A DNA stretch of 19,047 nucleotides, from NCBI GenBank assembly GCA_964607865.1, contig CAZSLZ010000056.1, forward strand, positions 1 through 19,047, read 5' to 3'. This document shows positions 7,790 to 14,542 of this stretch, piece by piece (the stretch's first letter is position 1; each line of letters opens with the position of its first letter). Source of the stretch: CAZSLZ01 sp964607865. GTDB lineage: Bacteria; Vulcanimicrobiota; JAJTBE01; CAZSLZ01. The translations under genes were made by a program, and so were the position numbers. The notes below the pieces were generated by a model. That model was not told the origin of the DNA, searched no databases, and saw only the letters and a list, made by a program, of their open reading frames with translations.

Positions 7790-8980
7790 ATGATTACAAG
7801 AAAACTGAAAGAAAATATTTATATGTTAGGAGCAGTGGACTGGGACCGCCGATTGTTTGATTCCATCATTCCCCTGCCTGACGGCACCAGTTACAATGCA
7901 TACCTTATAAAGGGAAGCAATAAAACGGTTTTACTGGATACCGTGGATCCCGCCAAAGCTGATGTCCTGTTATATCAACTGAGAGATGTGGAAAAAATTG
8001 ATTATCTTGTTTCCCACCATGCCGAGCAGGATCATTCCGGTTCAATCCCCATGGTATTGGAGAAATACCCGGAAGCCAAGTTGATTGCCACACCCAAGGG
8101 CAAGGCGCTTCTGATGAGCCACCTGTTAATTCCCGAGGAAAAATTCAAGACTGTGGAAGACGGCGAAGAGTTGTTTCTGGGGGACAAAACCCTGAAGTTT
8201 TTATACACCCCCTGGGTACATTGGCCTGAAACCATGGTTACATATTTAAAAGAAGACAATTACTTATTCACCTGCGACTTTTTCGGTTCTCATCTTGCCA
8301 CATCAGACATTTATGTGACCGATAAAGGCCAGGTTTACGAAGCTGCCAAACGGTATTATTCCGAAATTATGATGCCGTTTCGCAAAATAATCAAGAGCAA
8401 TATCAAAAAAATTGAAGAATATCAAATTGATGTGATTGCTCCCAGCCATGGCCCCTTGTATGATGAGCCGGAATTCATTATTGACGCTTACAGGGACTGG
8501 ATCAGCGATGAACCAAAGAATCTTGTGGTATTGCCCTATGTTTCCATGCATGGAAGCACCGAAAAAATGGTTCAGTATATTGTAAGTGCCCTCGCAGCCA
8601 GAGATGTAAAGGTGTTGCAGTTTAACCTTGCCGTTACCGATCTTGGCAAACTGGCAATCTCTCTGGTTGACGCCGCCACAATCATAGTCGGCACCCCCAC
8701 ATTCCATACCGGCGCCCACCCCAGCGCATTCTATGCCTCATACTTGGCTAACATACTAAGGCCAAAATTGAAATACGCCACCATAATCGGTTCATTTGGC
8801 TGGAACAGCCGGGCTGTGGACCAGATTGCCGAGTTAATTCCCAATCTTCATGTGGAAATTTTCGAACCGGTATTATGCAAGGGGCACCCTACAGACAAGG
8901 ATTTTGAAGCGCTGGATAGATTAGCGGAAGAAATTGCAGAAAAGCATAAAAATTTGAACAGACAATTAACTAAAGTATAA
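7790..8980 (+). CDS. fprA: A-type flavo-diiron protein (NO and/or O2 reductase)
   Basis: At 396 residues, this is the minimal two-domain flavo-diiron protein without a rubredoxin extension. The N-terminal metallo-beta-lactamase-like domain keeps all seven expected diiron ligands: His77, Glu79, Asp81 and His82 (HHAEQDHSG), His144 (WVHWPE), Asp163 (TCDFFG) and His220 (PSHGPLYD). The flavodoxin-like C-terminal domain starts near 245, with the FMN phosphate loop SMHGSTEKM, then TFHTGAHPS and GSFGWNSRAV. The family reduces NO to N2O or O2 to water, with electrons passed through FMN. The start follows AAGGGGG at a 7-bp spacing. It lies 12 bp after the ferredoxin gene and 17 bp before hcp. NO versus O2 preference cannot be judged from sequence. 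Confidence 0.96.
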   Translation: MITRKLKENIYMLGAVDWDRRLFDSIIPLPDGTSYNAYLIKGSNKTVLLDTVDPAKADVLLYQLRDVEKIDYLVSHHAEQDHSGSIPMVLEKYPEAKLIATPKGKALLMSHLLIPEEKFKTVEDGEELFLGDKTLKFLYTPWVHWPETMVTYLKEDNYLFTCDFFGSHLATSDIYVTDKGQVYEAAKRYYSEIMMPFRKIIKSNIKKIEEYQIDVIAPSHGPLYDEPEFIIDAYRDWISDEPKNLVVLPYVSMHGSTEKMVQYIVSALAARDVKVLQFNLAVTDLGKLAISLVDAATIIVGTPTFHTGAHPSAFYASYLANILRPKLKYATIIGSFGWNSRAVDQIAELIPNLHVEIFEPVLCKGHPTDKDFEALDRLAEEIAEKHKNLNRQLTKV

Positions 8981-8997
8981 AATTCAGGAGGTAAAAT

Positions 8998-10551
8998 ATG
9001 TTTTGTTATCAATGTGAACAGACAGCCAAAGGCAATGCATGTACTGTTTTTGGAGTCTGCGGAAAGAATCCTGAAGTTGCAGCTATGCAGGATGTACTGA
9101 TGTACACCCTGCAGGGGTTGGCAATGTATGCTCACAGAGCCAGGGCCCATGGGGTAAAAGACGCGGAAATGGAGCAATTTGTCGAAAAAGCTATATTTTC
9201 CACCCTTACCAACACCAATTTTGACCCGGCGCGGTTTGAGTATATGGTGAAGGAGTGCGTAAAACTGAGAGCCAGGGCAAAACAGCAATATGAAGAAGCC
9301 CGCAGAAAAGTTATTAAAAATGTGGCTCAATTAGCGGGCCCTGCCAGCTGGGAACCGGGTGACAGTTATGAAGAAATGTTGAACCGGGCTAATGAGGTAT
9401 CCATTGAAAGTTTTATAAAACAACATGGAGAAACCAAAGCTGGTATAATAGAGCTCATAAAATACGGGTTGAAGGGGGTTGCAGCATACGCCTATCATGC
9501 ACGTATTCTGGGCGAATCGGATCCCGATGTAAACGACTTTTTCTTCGAAGCTCTCGATTTTGTTTCCAAGCCCGAGTTTGAACTGGGAGAATTATTGACT
9601 GAAGCTTTAAAAGTAGGTGAAATAAACCTTAAAACCATGGAATTATTAGATAAAGCCCATACCCGCCATTATGGGCATCCCGAGCCCACCCAGGTCAAGA
9701 TAACTCCTGTTAAAGGAAAAGCCATATTAATTTCCGGACACGATCTGAAAGATCTGGAAGAACTGCTCAAACAGACTGAAGGAAAAGGTATAAACATCTA
9801 TACCCATGGTGAAATGCTGCCGGCTCATGGTTATCCGGGGCTGAAAAAATACAAACACCTGGCAGGCAACTACGGCGGAGCATGGCAGAACCAGCACAAG
9901 GAATTTGATGAATTTCCCGGCGCCATCCTTATGACCACAAATTGCATCCAGAAACCCAGGGATACTTATAAGGACCGAATCTATACTTCAGGCCCCACAG
10001 GCTGGCCCGGTGTAAAACATATAACCGGCCTGGATTTCTCGGCGGTAATTGAAAAGGCTGAAAAATTACCGGGCTTTACCGAAGTGGTGCCTCCCAGGAC
10101 TATAACTGTTGGTTTTGGACACAACGCAGTAATAAACGCCGCAGGTAAGGTTATTGAACTGGTGAAATCTGGCAAATTAAGGCATTTCTTCCTGGTAGGA
10201 GGCTGTGACGGCGCAAAACTATGTAGAAACTATTATACTGAATTTGCCCAGCAGGCGCCCAGAGATACTGTAATTCTTACACTTGCATGCGGAAAATACC
10301 GCTTCAACAAAATGGATTTCGGCGATATCGATGGGTTACCCCGGTTGCTGGATGTAGGCCAGTGCAACGACGCCTACTCGGCAGTAATGATCGCCTCAGC
10401 CCTGGCAGATGCCTTTGACGTTGGTGTTAATGAATTGCCCTTGTCATTGATTTTATCCTGGTTTGAACAGAAAGCTGTGGCAATATTGCTGACCCTTTTA
10501 CATCTGGGGATAAGGGACATCCGGCTTGGGCCAACACTGCCGGCGTTTTAA
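8998..10551 (+). CDS. hcp: Hybrid cluster protein, class I (hydroxylamine/NO reductase), cut short by an in-frame TAA
   Basis: The N-terminal ligands Cys3, Cys6, Cys15 and Cys21 have the class I spacing typical of strict anaerobes. Every hybrid-cluster ligand known from Desulfovibrio Hcp has a match: His248, Glu272, Cys316, Cys403 (persulfide position, GGCDGAK), Cys431, Cys456, Glu490 and Lys492 (WFEQKAV). The ORF stops after GPTLPAF at residue 517, but the same frame continues past the TAA (10549-10551). It reads TDEALQVLVNQFGIKPVTTP and EEDLKAILGETAPA to a TAG at 10654-10656, the normal Hcp C-terminus, for 552 codons in all. A Leu codon TTA changed to TAA explains it. The truncated protein would keep both clusters but lose the last 34 residues. 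AGGAGG precedes the ATG by 6 bp. It is the last gene of the putative stress operon. Confidence 0.96.
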   Translation: MFCYQCEQTAKGNACTVFGVCGKNPEVAAMQDVLMYTLQGLAMYAHRARAHGVKDAEMEQFVEKAIFSTLTNTNFDPARFEYMVKECVKLRARAKQQYEEARRKVIKNVAQLAGPASWEPGDSYEEMLNRANEVSIESFIKQHGETKAGIIELIKYGLKGVAAYAYHARILGESDPDVNDFFFEALDFVSKPEFELGELLTEALKVGEINLKTMELLDKAHTRHYGHPEPTQVKITPVKGKAILISGHDLKDLEELLKQTEGKGINIYTHGEMLPAHGYPGLKKYKHLAGNYGGAWQNQHKEFDEFPGAILMTTNCIQKPRDTYKDRIYTSGPTGWPGVKHITGLDFSAVIEKAEKLPGFTEVVPPRTITVGFGHNAVINAAGKVIELVKSGKLRHFFLVGGCDGAKLCRNYYTEFAQQAPRDTVILTLACGKYRFNKMDFGDIDGLPRLLDVGQCNDAYSAVMIASALADAFDVGVNELPLSLILSWFEQKAVAILLTLLHLGIRDIRLGPTLPAF

Positions 10552-10656
10552 ACTGACGAAGCTTTGCAGGTTCTGGTCAACCAGTTTGGAATCAAACCGG
10601 TTACCACTCCCGAGGAAGATTTAAAGGCAATATTGGGAGAAACCGCACCAGCATAG
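10552..10656 (+). pseudogene. hcp: Severed C-terminal segment of hcp, in frame after the TAA
   Basis: These 34 sense codons plus TAG continue the hcp frame without shift and match the conserved Hcp C-terminus (FGIKPVTTPEEDLKAIL). There is no start codon or ribosome site for separate expression. Preservation of this sequence suggests that the stop is recent, is read through, or is a sequencing error. Confidence 0.85.
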
Positions 10657-10691
10657 ATTGAAAAGTCCTCTATAGAGGGTTTACCTGTCAA

Positions 10692-10725
10692 AAGAGGCTG
10701 TCCCAAAAGGACAGTCTCTTTGTTT
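10692..10725 (+). terminator. Hairpin at the left end of the element, possible terminator for the hcp operon
   Basis: AAGAGGCTGTCC (10692-10703) can pair with GGACAGTCTCTT (10709-10720) with one G-U pair over a CAAAA loop, followed by TGTTT. The T tract is short. The stem is built from the terminal inverted repeat itself, so termination may be a by-product of the insertion. Confidence 0.5.
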
Positions 10726-10748
10726 ACAAGTTGAAAAATTCTAATTTC

Positions 10749-10864
10749 GTCATCGCGAGTATCCGTAAGGATGCATAGTGATCTATGTACCACCCAGGTA
10801 AATGGGTATGGAACATACAAGTTCTAAACTGAGATTGCCACGCCTCTTCGAGGCTCGCAATGAC
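10749..10864. repeat. Palindromic dispersed repeat, copy A
   Basis: The unit begins GTCATCGCGAG and ends CTCGCAATGAC, which are inverted copies with one mismatch. Inside it carries TGTACCACCC, GGAACATA and GAGATTGCCACG in the same order as copy B. Repeats with the GTCATTGCGAG/GAGATTGCCACG signature are familiar as intergenic elements in many anaerobe genomes. Confidence 0.75.
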
Positions 10865-10884
10865 AGGCTTCAGGCAGGTTATTC

Positions 10885-11076
10885 GTCATCGCGAGGAGCG
10901 CCAGCGACGTGGCGATCTCTGTACCACCCCAATTAAGAATTGGGGAACATATCATTCGCATTGTAACTGGGGGAAAAAGTCAAAGTTCCAGTCGCTCACC
11001 GACGCAAGGTAAGTGGGTTTAGAACCAACCCGATCTAAATTGAGATTGCCACGGTTTCTGCGAAACCTAGCAATGA
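10885..11076. repeat. Palindromic dispersed repeat, copy B (longer, diverged)
   Basis: It opens with the same GTCATCGCGAG (10885-10895), keeps GATCTCTGTACCACCC, GGAACATA and TCTAAATTGAGATTGCCACG, and ends AGCAATGAAG in place of CGCAATGAC. It is in direct orientation to copy A and about 75 bp longer in the middle. The 11077-11253 remainder of the element shows only short inverted repeats (GCCAGG/CCTGGC, TGCAAAACT/AGTTTTGCA). Confidence 0.7.
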
Positions 11077-11285
11077 AGATGTTCTTTATAGATTGACCCA
11101 CCCTTCCAGGGCTAGCCAGGACGAACATTCATCCCATGAGAAGAATGAAACCTGGCTGAATGCAAAACTTTGTTTTGAACAGGCTGTTACCGGTTCCAAA
11201 CCAGTTTTGCAATGAAAATTTTGGATTCTTTTAGAAAAATTTCAAAGGAGCCATCCTTTTGGGACAGCCTCTTTTTTTTGTTTAA

Positions 11286-11334
11286 TGTTAACAATAAATT
11301 TACAAGTTAACAAGTTTTTAACATATTGTTAACA
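11286..11334. promoter_or_regulatory. Cluster of GTTAAC half-sites ending in a 17-bp palindromic motif upstream of the 101-aa gene
   Basis: TGTTAAC (11286-11292), GTTAACA (11306-11312) and TTAACATATTGTTAACA (11318-11334) lie within 49 bp. The last contains a TTAACA-TAT-TGTTAA inverted repeat and matches the site at 18429-18445 in 16 of 17 bases. It lies about 100 bp before the small gene. The regulator is unknown. Confidence 0.6.
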
Positions 11335-11378
11335 TGATTTTAAATATTGTAACAAAAATTTCACCTTTAAGGCGTGGA

Positions 11379-11407
11379 TTAATATCGGTTCTGTATTGAT
11401 ATATAGA
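11379..11407 (+). promoter_or_regulatory. Weak candidate promoter of the 101-aa gene
   Basis: TTAATA (11379-11384) and TATAGA (11402-11407) are 17 bp apart and end 28 bp before the ATG. Both hexamers are imperfect, so this is tentative. Confidence 0.35.
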
Positions 11408-11435
11408 ATAATAAAGATGTAAAGGAGTAAAGAAA

Positions 11436-11741
11436 ATGATAAATGTTCAAACCGCTCAAATTAGAAACCAGGGAATCGAAAAATCCATGTTTCCCAACAA
11501 ACCACCTATTGATAACGATCTCAAAAAACTACTGGACGGCATCAAAAATCAGGATACCTTTACTCCTACCCCGATGAACGAACATCTCAAGCAGGAACTG
11601 GATTCGCTGCAGCATTTGAAGGAGCTGGGAATTCCAATAAACCCCTTTCTGGTTTCCCCACAGGCAAGACAGCATTTATGGCCCCAGAGAAAACCCCAGG
11701 TGGTTCGCAATCAATTCCAGCCCAAACTTTTTGGCAAATAG
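11436..11741 (+). CDS. Small orphan protein, 101 aa, function unknown
   Basis: A good ribosome site (AAAGGAG, 8 bp before ATG) and a terminator directly after the stop support a real gene. The product has no cysteine, signal peptide or membrane segment. It is polar, with a helical middle (EHLKQELDSLQHLKELG) and a Pro/Gln/Arg-rich tail ending QFQPKLFGK. I recognise no family. Its N-terminus MINVQTAQIRN resembles MKINPHVQIRN of the protein at 18544, with QIRN at residues 8-11 in both. The two genes also share a 17-bp upstream site, so they may belong to one regulon or family. Confidence 0.75.
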   Translation: MINVQTAQIRNQGIEKSMFPNKPPIDNDLKKLLDGIKNQDTFTPTPMNEHLKQELDSLQHLKELGIPINPFLVSPQARQHLWPQRKPQVVRNQFQPKLFGK

Positions 11742-11769
11742 TATAATTTCATTAAAAAACAGTTCAAAC

Positions 11770-11803
11770 AGCCTTTATCTGAAACCGGATAGGGGCTTTT
11801 AAT
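11770..11803 (+). terminator. Intrinsic terminator after the 101-aa gene
   Basis: AGCCTTTATC (11770-11779) pairs with GATAGGGGCT (11788-11797) as a 10-bp RNA stem with two G-U pairs and an 8-base loop, followed by TTTAATTT. The stem lies next to the 3' end of the convergent exporter gene. Confidence 0.65.
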
Positions 11804-13121
11804 TTATGAAGTGAATAATATTGGAATCCACAAGGCGAAGGCCCACTTCAAGAAATTTACCAAAGCTGGGAACGTATGTAGTTTCCAGGTAATACATCAA
11901 AAGGCCGAATATAATGGCGGGAATAGTGGTTATAATTGTAGCCCATGCCGACGATTTGAAATCCATTATTAAAAGAGGAAACAGGGCGTCTCCGTCCTGA
12001 GAAATAGCATTTGCAAATACCGCCGCCAGGGGGACCCATCCTTTTATAAACAGAGTTACAAAAATAATCTGAGGACCGCAACCCGGAATCAGCCCTATAA
12101 GAGCGCCCACCAGAACAGATATTAAACCTGCGGAAGTCATTATTTGCTGGACAATCTGTTCGCCCTGTTCAGTATTACCCCCGCCCACCCAATAAATAGT
12201 GAGGGCATATATGAGATAAGCTGCGAAAACCCAGGTACCCACAAAAGCTGTTTCCTCGCCGTTATGGGTAATGGTTTCTCTGATTGACATCTGTTTTACT
12301 TCAGTTTCCTCGTGGGTATCGTCGGCAAGAAATTTCTTGCTTGCATAAGTTACAAATATGCATATAACAGTTCCTATTGTCCCTGTAATAATTCCCAGGT
12401 TAGGAATGAATACTTCGTTGATGTCAACCTGAAACAATTGCATTACACCCAGAACCAGCCCAACAAAAATAACCAGCCAGAACATCCAGTAACCTTTATG
12501 AATAAGTTTGTAATTCCAGCTGTCGGGGTCCAGTTCACCCTGGGCTTTATGGTGAAGCGCCAGGTCTATTTCGTCGCCTTCTTCGTGGGCAATATGCCGT
12601 ATGTGGTGCAACTGGCATTTATCAATGTCATGGCAAATAATTTCCTGTTTATGATGGTCAGCTTTTTTATGTTCCTCCTCAAGTTTCTGTTTTTTTTCAA
12701 CCATTCTTTCCGCGGAAAAAGTGGACCCGATTTTGTAATAGTCCACCACATAGCCGGTTATAATTCCTACTATAAACGTAAGAAAACCAAGAACCAGGTA
12801 ATGAACCGGTAATTTGGAAATCAGAACGAAGGCTGAATCTCCCGATGTGGCAATCAGGGTAGCCACCACAGTTCCAAAAGTGATGTTGCCCTTTAAATAG
12901 AGAGGCATAATCAGAATGGCGCCTCCGCAACCCGGAGTCAACCCCAGAAAAGCTCCGATCACCGGCTGCCATTTCTTGTTCTTTTCAATAGATTCGACCA
13001 GCTTACCCCGCTGAAAAAAGTTTATAAAGCCAAACAGCAATAAAACCGCGCCTACAAAAACGGTAACCTGGGTAAATGAGTCAGCGGCGCTTTCTATTAT
13101 TAAGTTAAAAATATCCTGCAT
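11799..13121 (-). CDS. Putative 10TM-type heavy-metal/arsenic exporter (ArsP_2-like permease) with His-rich loop
   Basis: The 440-residue integral membrane protein has two similar halves. Each carries a PGCG motif (63-66 and 346-349) and, exactly 31 residues after its Pro, a GDxA motif (GDSA at 94, GDAL at 377), which indicates an internal duplication. The loop between the halves (about 151-191) holds ten His and two Cys (Cys163, Cys169), a likely metal-binding segment. This matches the ArsP_2 family of putative heavy-metal exporters, sometimes annotated as manganese transporters; the substrate is not known. It starts 23 bp after the XdhC gene stops, and I see no Shine-Dalgarno before its ATG, so coupling to the upstream gene is likely. 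An ArsC-like gene in the same cluster makes an oxyanion or metal substrate plausible. Confidence 0.85.
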   Translation of the reverse strand: MQDIFNLIIESAADSFTQVTVFVGAVLLLFGFINFFQRGKLVESIEKNKKWQPVIGAFLGLTPGCGGAILIMPLYLKGNITFGTVVATLIATSGDSAFVLISKLPVHYLVLGFLTFIVGIITGYVVDYYKIGSTFSAERMVEKKQKLEEEHKKADHHKQEIICHDIDKCQLHHIRHIAHEEGDEIDLALHHKAQGELDPDSWNYKLIHKGYWMFWLVIFVGLVLGVMQLFQVDINEVFIPNLGIITGTIGTVICIFVTYASKKFLADDTHEETEVKQMSIRETITHNGEETAFVGTWVFAAYLIYALTIYWVGGGNTEQGEQIVQQIMTSAGLISVLVGALIGLIPGCGPQIIFVTLFIKGWVPLAAVFANAISQDGDALFPLLIMDFKSSAWATIITTIPAIIFGLLMYYLETTYVPSFGKFLEVGLRLVDSNIIHFIN

Positions 13122-13144
13122 AAAATTAACAATGTGATAAATAA

Positions 13145-13960
13145 TTAACGAAGGTTAATGGCATTTTGCCAGCCCGGCAGTTTGTGACGAACCTCTTTTT
13201 GAACCGCTATGATTTCCCCCAATATGGAAACTGCGATCTCGTGGGGAGAATAAGCTCCGATTGGAAGCCCTATTGGAGCGTAAACCCGGCTGAAATCTTC
13301 ATGTTTGAATCCTTCCGAAACCAGATTATCATAAAGAGTTTTAATCTTGTTTCTGCTTCCTATAACTCCCAGGTAAGTGTAATCTTTTTTTATCAGTTCC
13401 TTAAGAATTGATTCATCAAGTTGCCAGGAATAGGTAAGAATTACAATGAAGGAATCTTTATCAAGAGGGATGTTCCGGGCAGCCTGGATATTGGAATCGG
13501 TCCATAATTTACAGGGCATGGGGTAGTTTTTCAGGTTTGCCCATTCCTTACGCTCATCAATAATGTTTATATTAAAATCCAGGTATTGAGCCAATTCGGC
13601 AATAGCCTTACCCACATGGCCGGCGCCGAAGATAAAAAGTCTGCTCTTTTTTAATATGGGCTCAAGATAAAGCGCCACCTGCCCTCCGCAAACTGCGCCC
13701 AAGCCACCGGTTTCGGGGTTCATATCCTCGTTTATCATCATGGGTTCCGAGGTCCGGCAGACTTTTCTGCCCTCCTCAATTACTTTTTTTTCAAACCCCC
13801 CCCCACCTATGGTTCCAATTATAGAACCATCAGGCAAAACAAGCATTTTTGCGCCTATCTTACGGGGAGTGCCGGGAGTAGCCCTTACCACAGTGGCCAC
13901 TGCAGCCTGTTTCTGTTCTCTTAACAGTTCAGCTATTTTAAAATAAATTTTTTCTTCCAT
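13145..13960 (-). CDS. XdhC/CoxI-family protein (sulfurtransferase/maturation factor type)
   Basis: The 271-residue protein has the two XdhC parts. The N-terminal region carries ATVVRATPGTPRKIGAKMLV, TIGGGGFEK and AVCGGQVALYLEP. The Rossmann-like C-terminal region carries LFIFGAGHVGKAIAEL, IGSRNK and APIGLPIGAYSPHEIAVSILGEI. Family members bind molybdenum cofactor and sulfurate it for xanthine dehydrogenase-type enzymes. No molybdenum hydroxylase or cofactor gene is visible here; its neighbours are an ArsC-like protein (6 bp upstream) and a metal exporter. The ATG has no clear ribosome site, suggesting translation coupled to the upstream gene. The family is sure; the role in this cluster is not. 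Confidence 0.9.
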   Translation of the reverse strand: MEEKIYFKIAELLREQKQAAVATVVRATPGTPRKIGAKMLVLPDGSIIGTIGGGGFEKKVIEEGRKVCRTSEPMMINEDMNPETGGLGAVCGGQVALYLEPILKKSRLFIFGAGHVGKAIAELAQYLDFNINIIDERKEWANLKNYPMPCKLWTDSNIQAARNIPLDKDSFIVILTYSWQLDESILKELIKKDYTYLGVIGSRNKIKTLYDNLVSEGFKHEDFSRVYAPIGLPIGAYSPHEIAVSILGEIIAVQKEVRHKLPGWQNAINLR

Positions 13961-13966
13961 AATTAA

Positions 13967-14422
13967 TTAAAAAATGAAACTCTTCTGCTGGGGAATCTTG
14001 TTCTCAGGTAGTTGTTCGAAATATTCCATCAATTTCATTTCAATCTGGTCGCGAAGCCCTCGGAAATGGTCGATTCTCTGCTCATCAGTGCCTTCATATC
14101 TGGATGGATCCGGATAATTGAAATGCTCATAGACAGCCTCGCCCTGAGTCCAGAAAACAGGGCAACTTTCTCTGGCCACATCGCAAAGAGTGATGATATA
14201 ATCAAACTCCTGATCCCTGAAATCATCCACATTGTTTACTTTCATCTGGCTGGTATCAATCCCGATCTCTTCCAGCACTTTTATTGCATAAGGATGAATC
14301 TCAGATGCGTCAACCCCGGCAGAAAAAGCTTCCAGTTTATTCTTCAAATGATGGTTTGCTATCCCCTCAGCTATGGGAGAACGGCAGGAATTGCCAGTTG
14401 AAACAAATAATACTCTTTTCAT
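13967..14422 (-). CDS. ArsC-like low-molecular-weight phosphatase-fold protein with Ser in place of the catalytic Cys
   Basis: The 151 residues follow thioredoxin-coupled arsenate reductase from end to end: TGNSCRSPIAEG, FSAGV, EEIGID, YIITLCDVARESCP, YPDPS, EGTDEQ and FRGLRDQI. In this family the first residue of the C-x5-R loop is the nucleophile. Here the loop is S8-TGNSC-R14 (codon TCA), so the nucleophile is Ser. The later redox pair Cys80-x6-Cys87 and the general-acid Asp105 are kept. As written, it should not reduce arsenate by the usual route and may be an inactive or repurposed protein. AGAGGG precedes the ATG. It heads a run with XdhC and the metal exporter, 6 bp and about 850 bp downstream. 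Confidence 0.88.
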   Translation of the reverse strand: MKRVLFVSTGNSCRSPIAEGIANHHLKNKLEAFSAGVDASEIHPYAIKVLEEIGIDTSQMKVNNVDDFRDQEFDYIITLCDVARESCPVFWTQGEAVYEHFNYPDPSRYEGTDEQRIDHFRGLRDQIEMKLMEYFEQLPENKIPQQKSFIF

Positions 14423-14542
14423 TTTTAATCCCTCTTTTTTTCTTCAAATAATTCTTCTATTGGATGATCTTATTTTACTTCCACCATTTACAACCCTGTA
14501 ACAGAAATAAAAATTCCCAAAAAATTTGATTTCATCCAATTT

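Larger units (their letters stand above)
10690..11275. mobile_element. MITE-like non-autonomous element with perfect 22-bp terminal inverted repeats
   Basis: The ends at 10690-10711 and 11254-11275 are exact inverted copies over 22 bp (core GAGGCTGTCCCAAAAGGA and its complement), enclosing 586 bp. The similarity continues weakly inward (CTTTG on each side). No ORF inside looks like a protein. The interior holds two tandem, diverged copies of a palindromic repeat with GTCATCGCGAG and GAGATTGCCACG edges. Such ends resemble insertion-sequence termini, so mobilisation in trans by a related transposase is plausible. No clear target-site duplication is visible. It starts 33 bp after the ancestral hcp stop. 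Confidence 0.7.

Noticed and set aside
10549..10551. Recoding (selenocysteine or pyrrolysine) as an explanation for the hcp stop
   Set aside because: The codon is TAA, not TGA or TAG, and the expected residue is Leu.
10667..10678. CCTCTATAGAGG palindrome just after hcp as an operator or terminator
   Set aside because: It is a 12-bp palindrome with no loop or T tract and no gene start nearby; its meaning cannot be supported.
10548..10820. 90-codon minus-strand ORF across the hcp 3' end and the repeat element
   Set aside because: It spans the severed hcp C-terminus and an element end, with no start signal or recognisable sequence.
11318..11340. Rex-type redox operator upstream of the 101-aa gene
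   Set aside because: Rex sites are TTGTTAA-N4-TTAACAA; here the half-sites face the opposite way with a 3-bp spacer, so only a half-site similarity remains.
12312..12812. 166-codon plus-strand ORF within the exporter gene
   Set aside because: It is antisense to a convincing membrane transporter, has no ribosome site and its translation looks random (GYNSYYKRKKTKN).
14012..14401. 129-codon plus-strand ORF opposite the ArsC-like gene
   Set aside because: It mirrors the ArsC-like frame; the opposite strand carries clear family motifs and a ribosome site.
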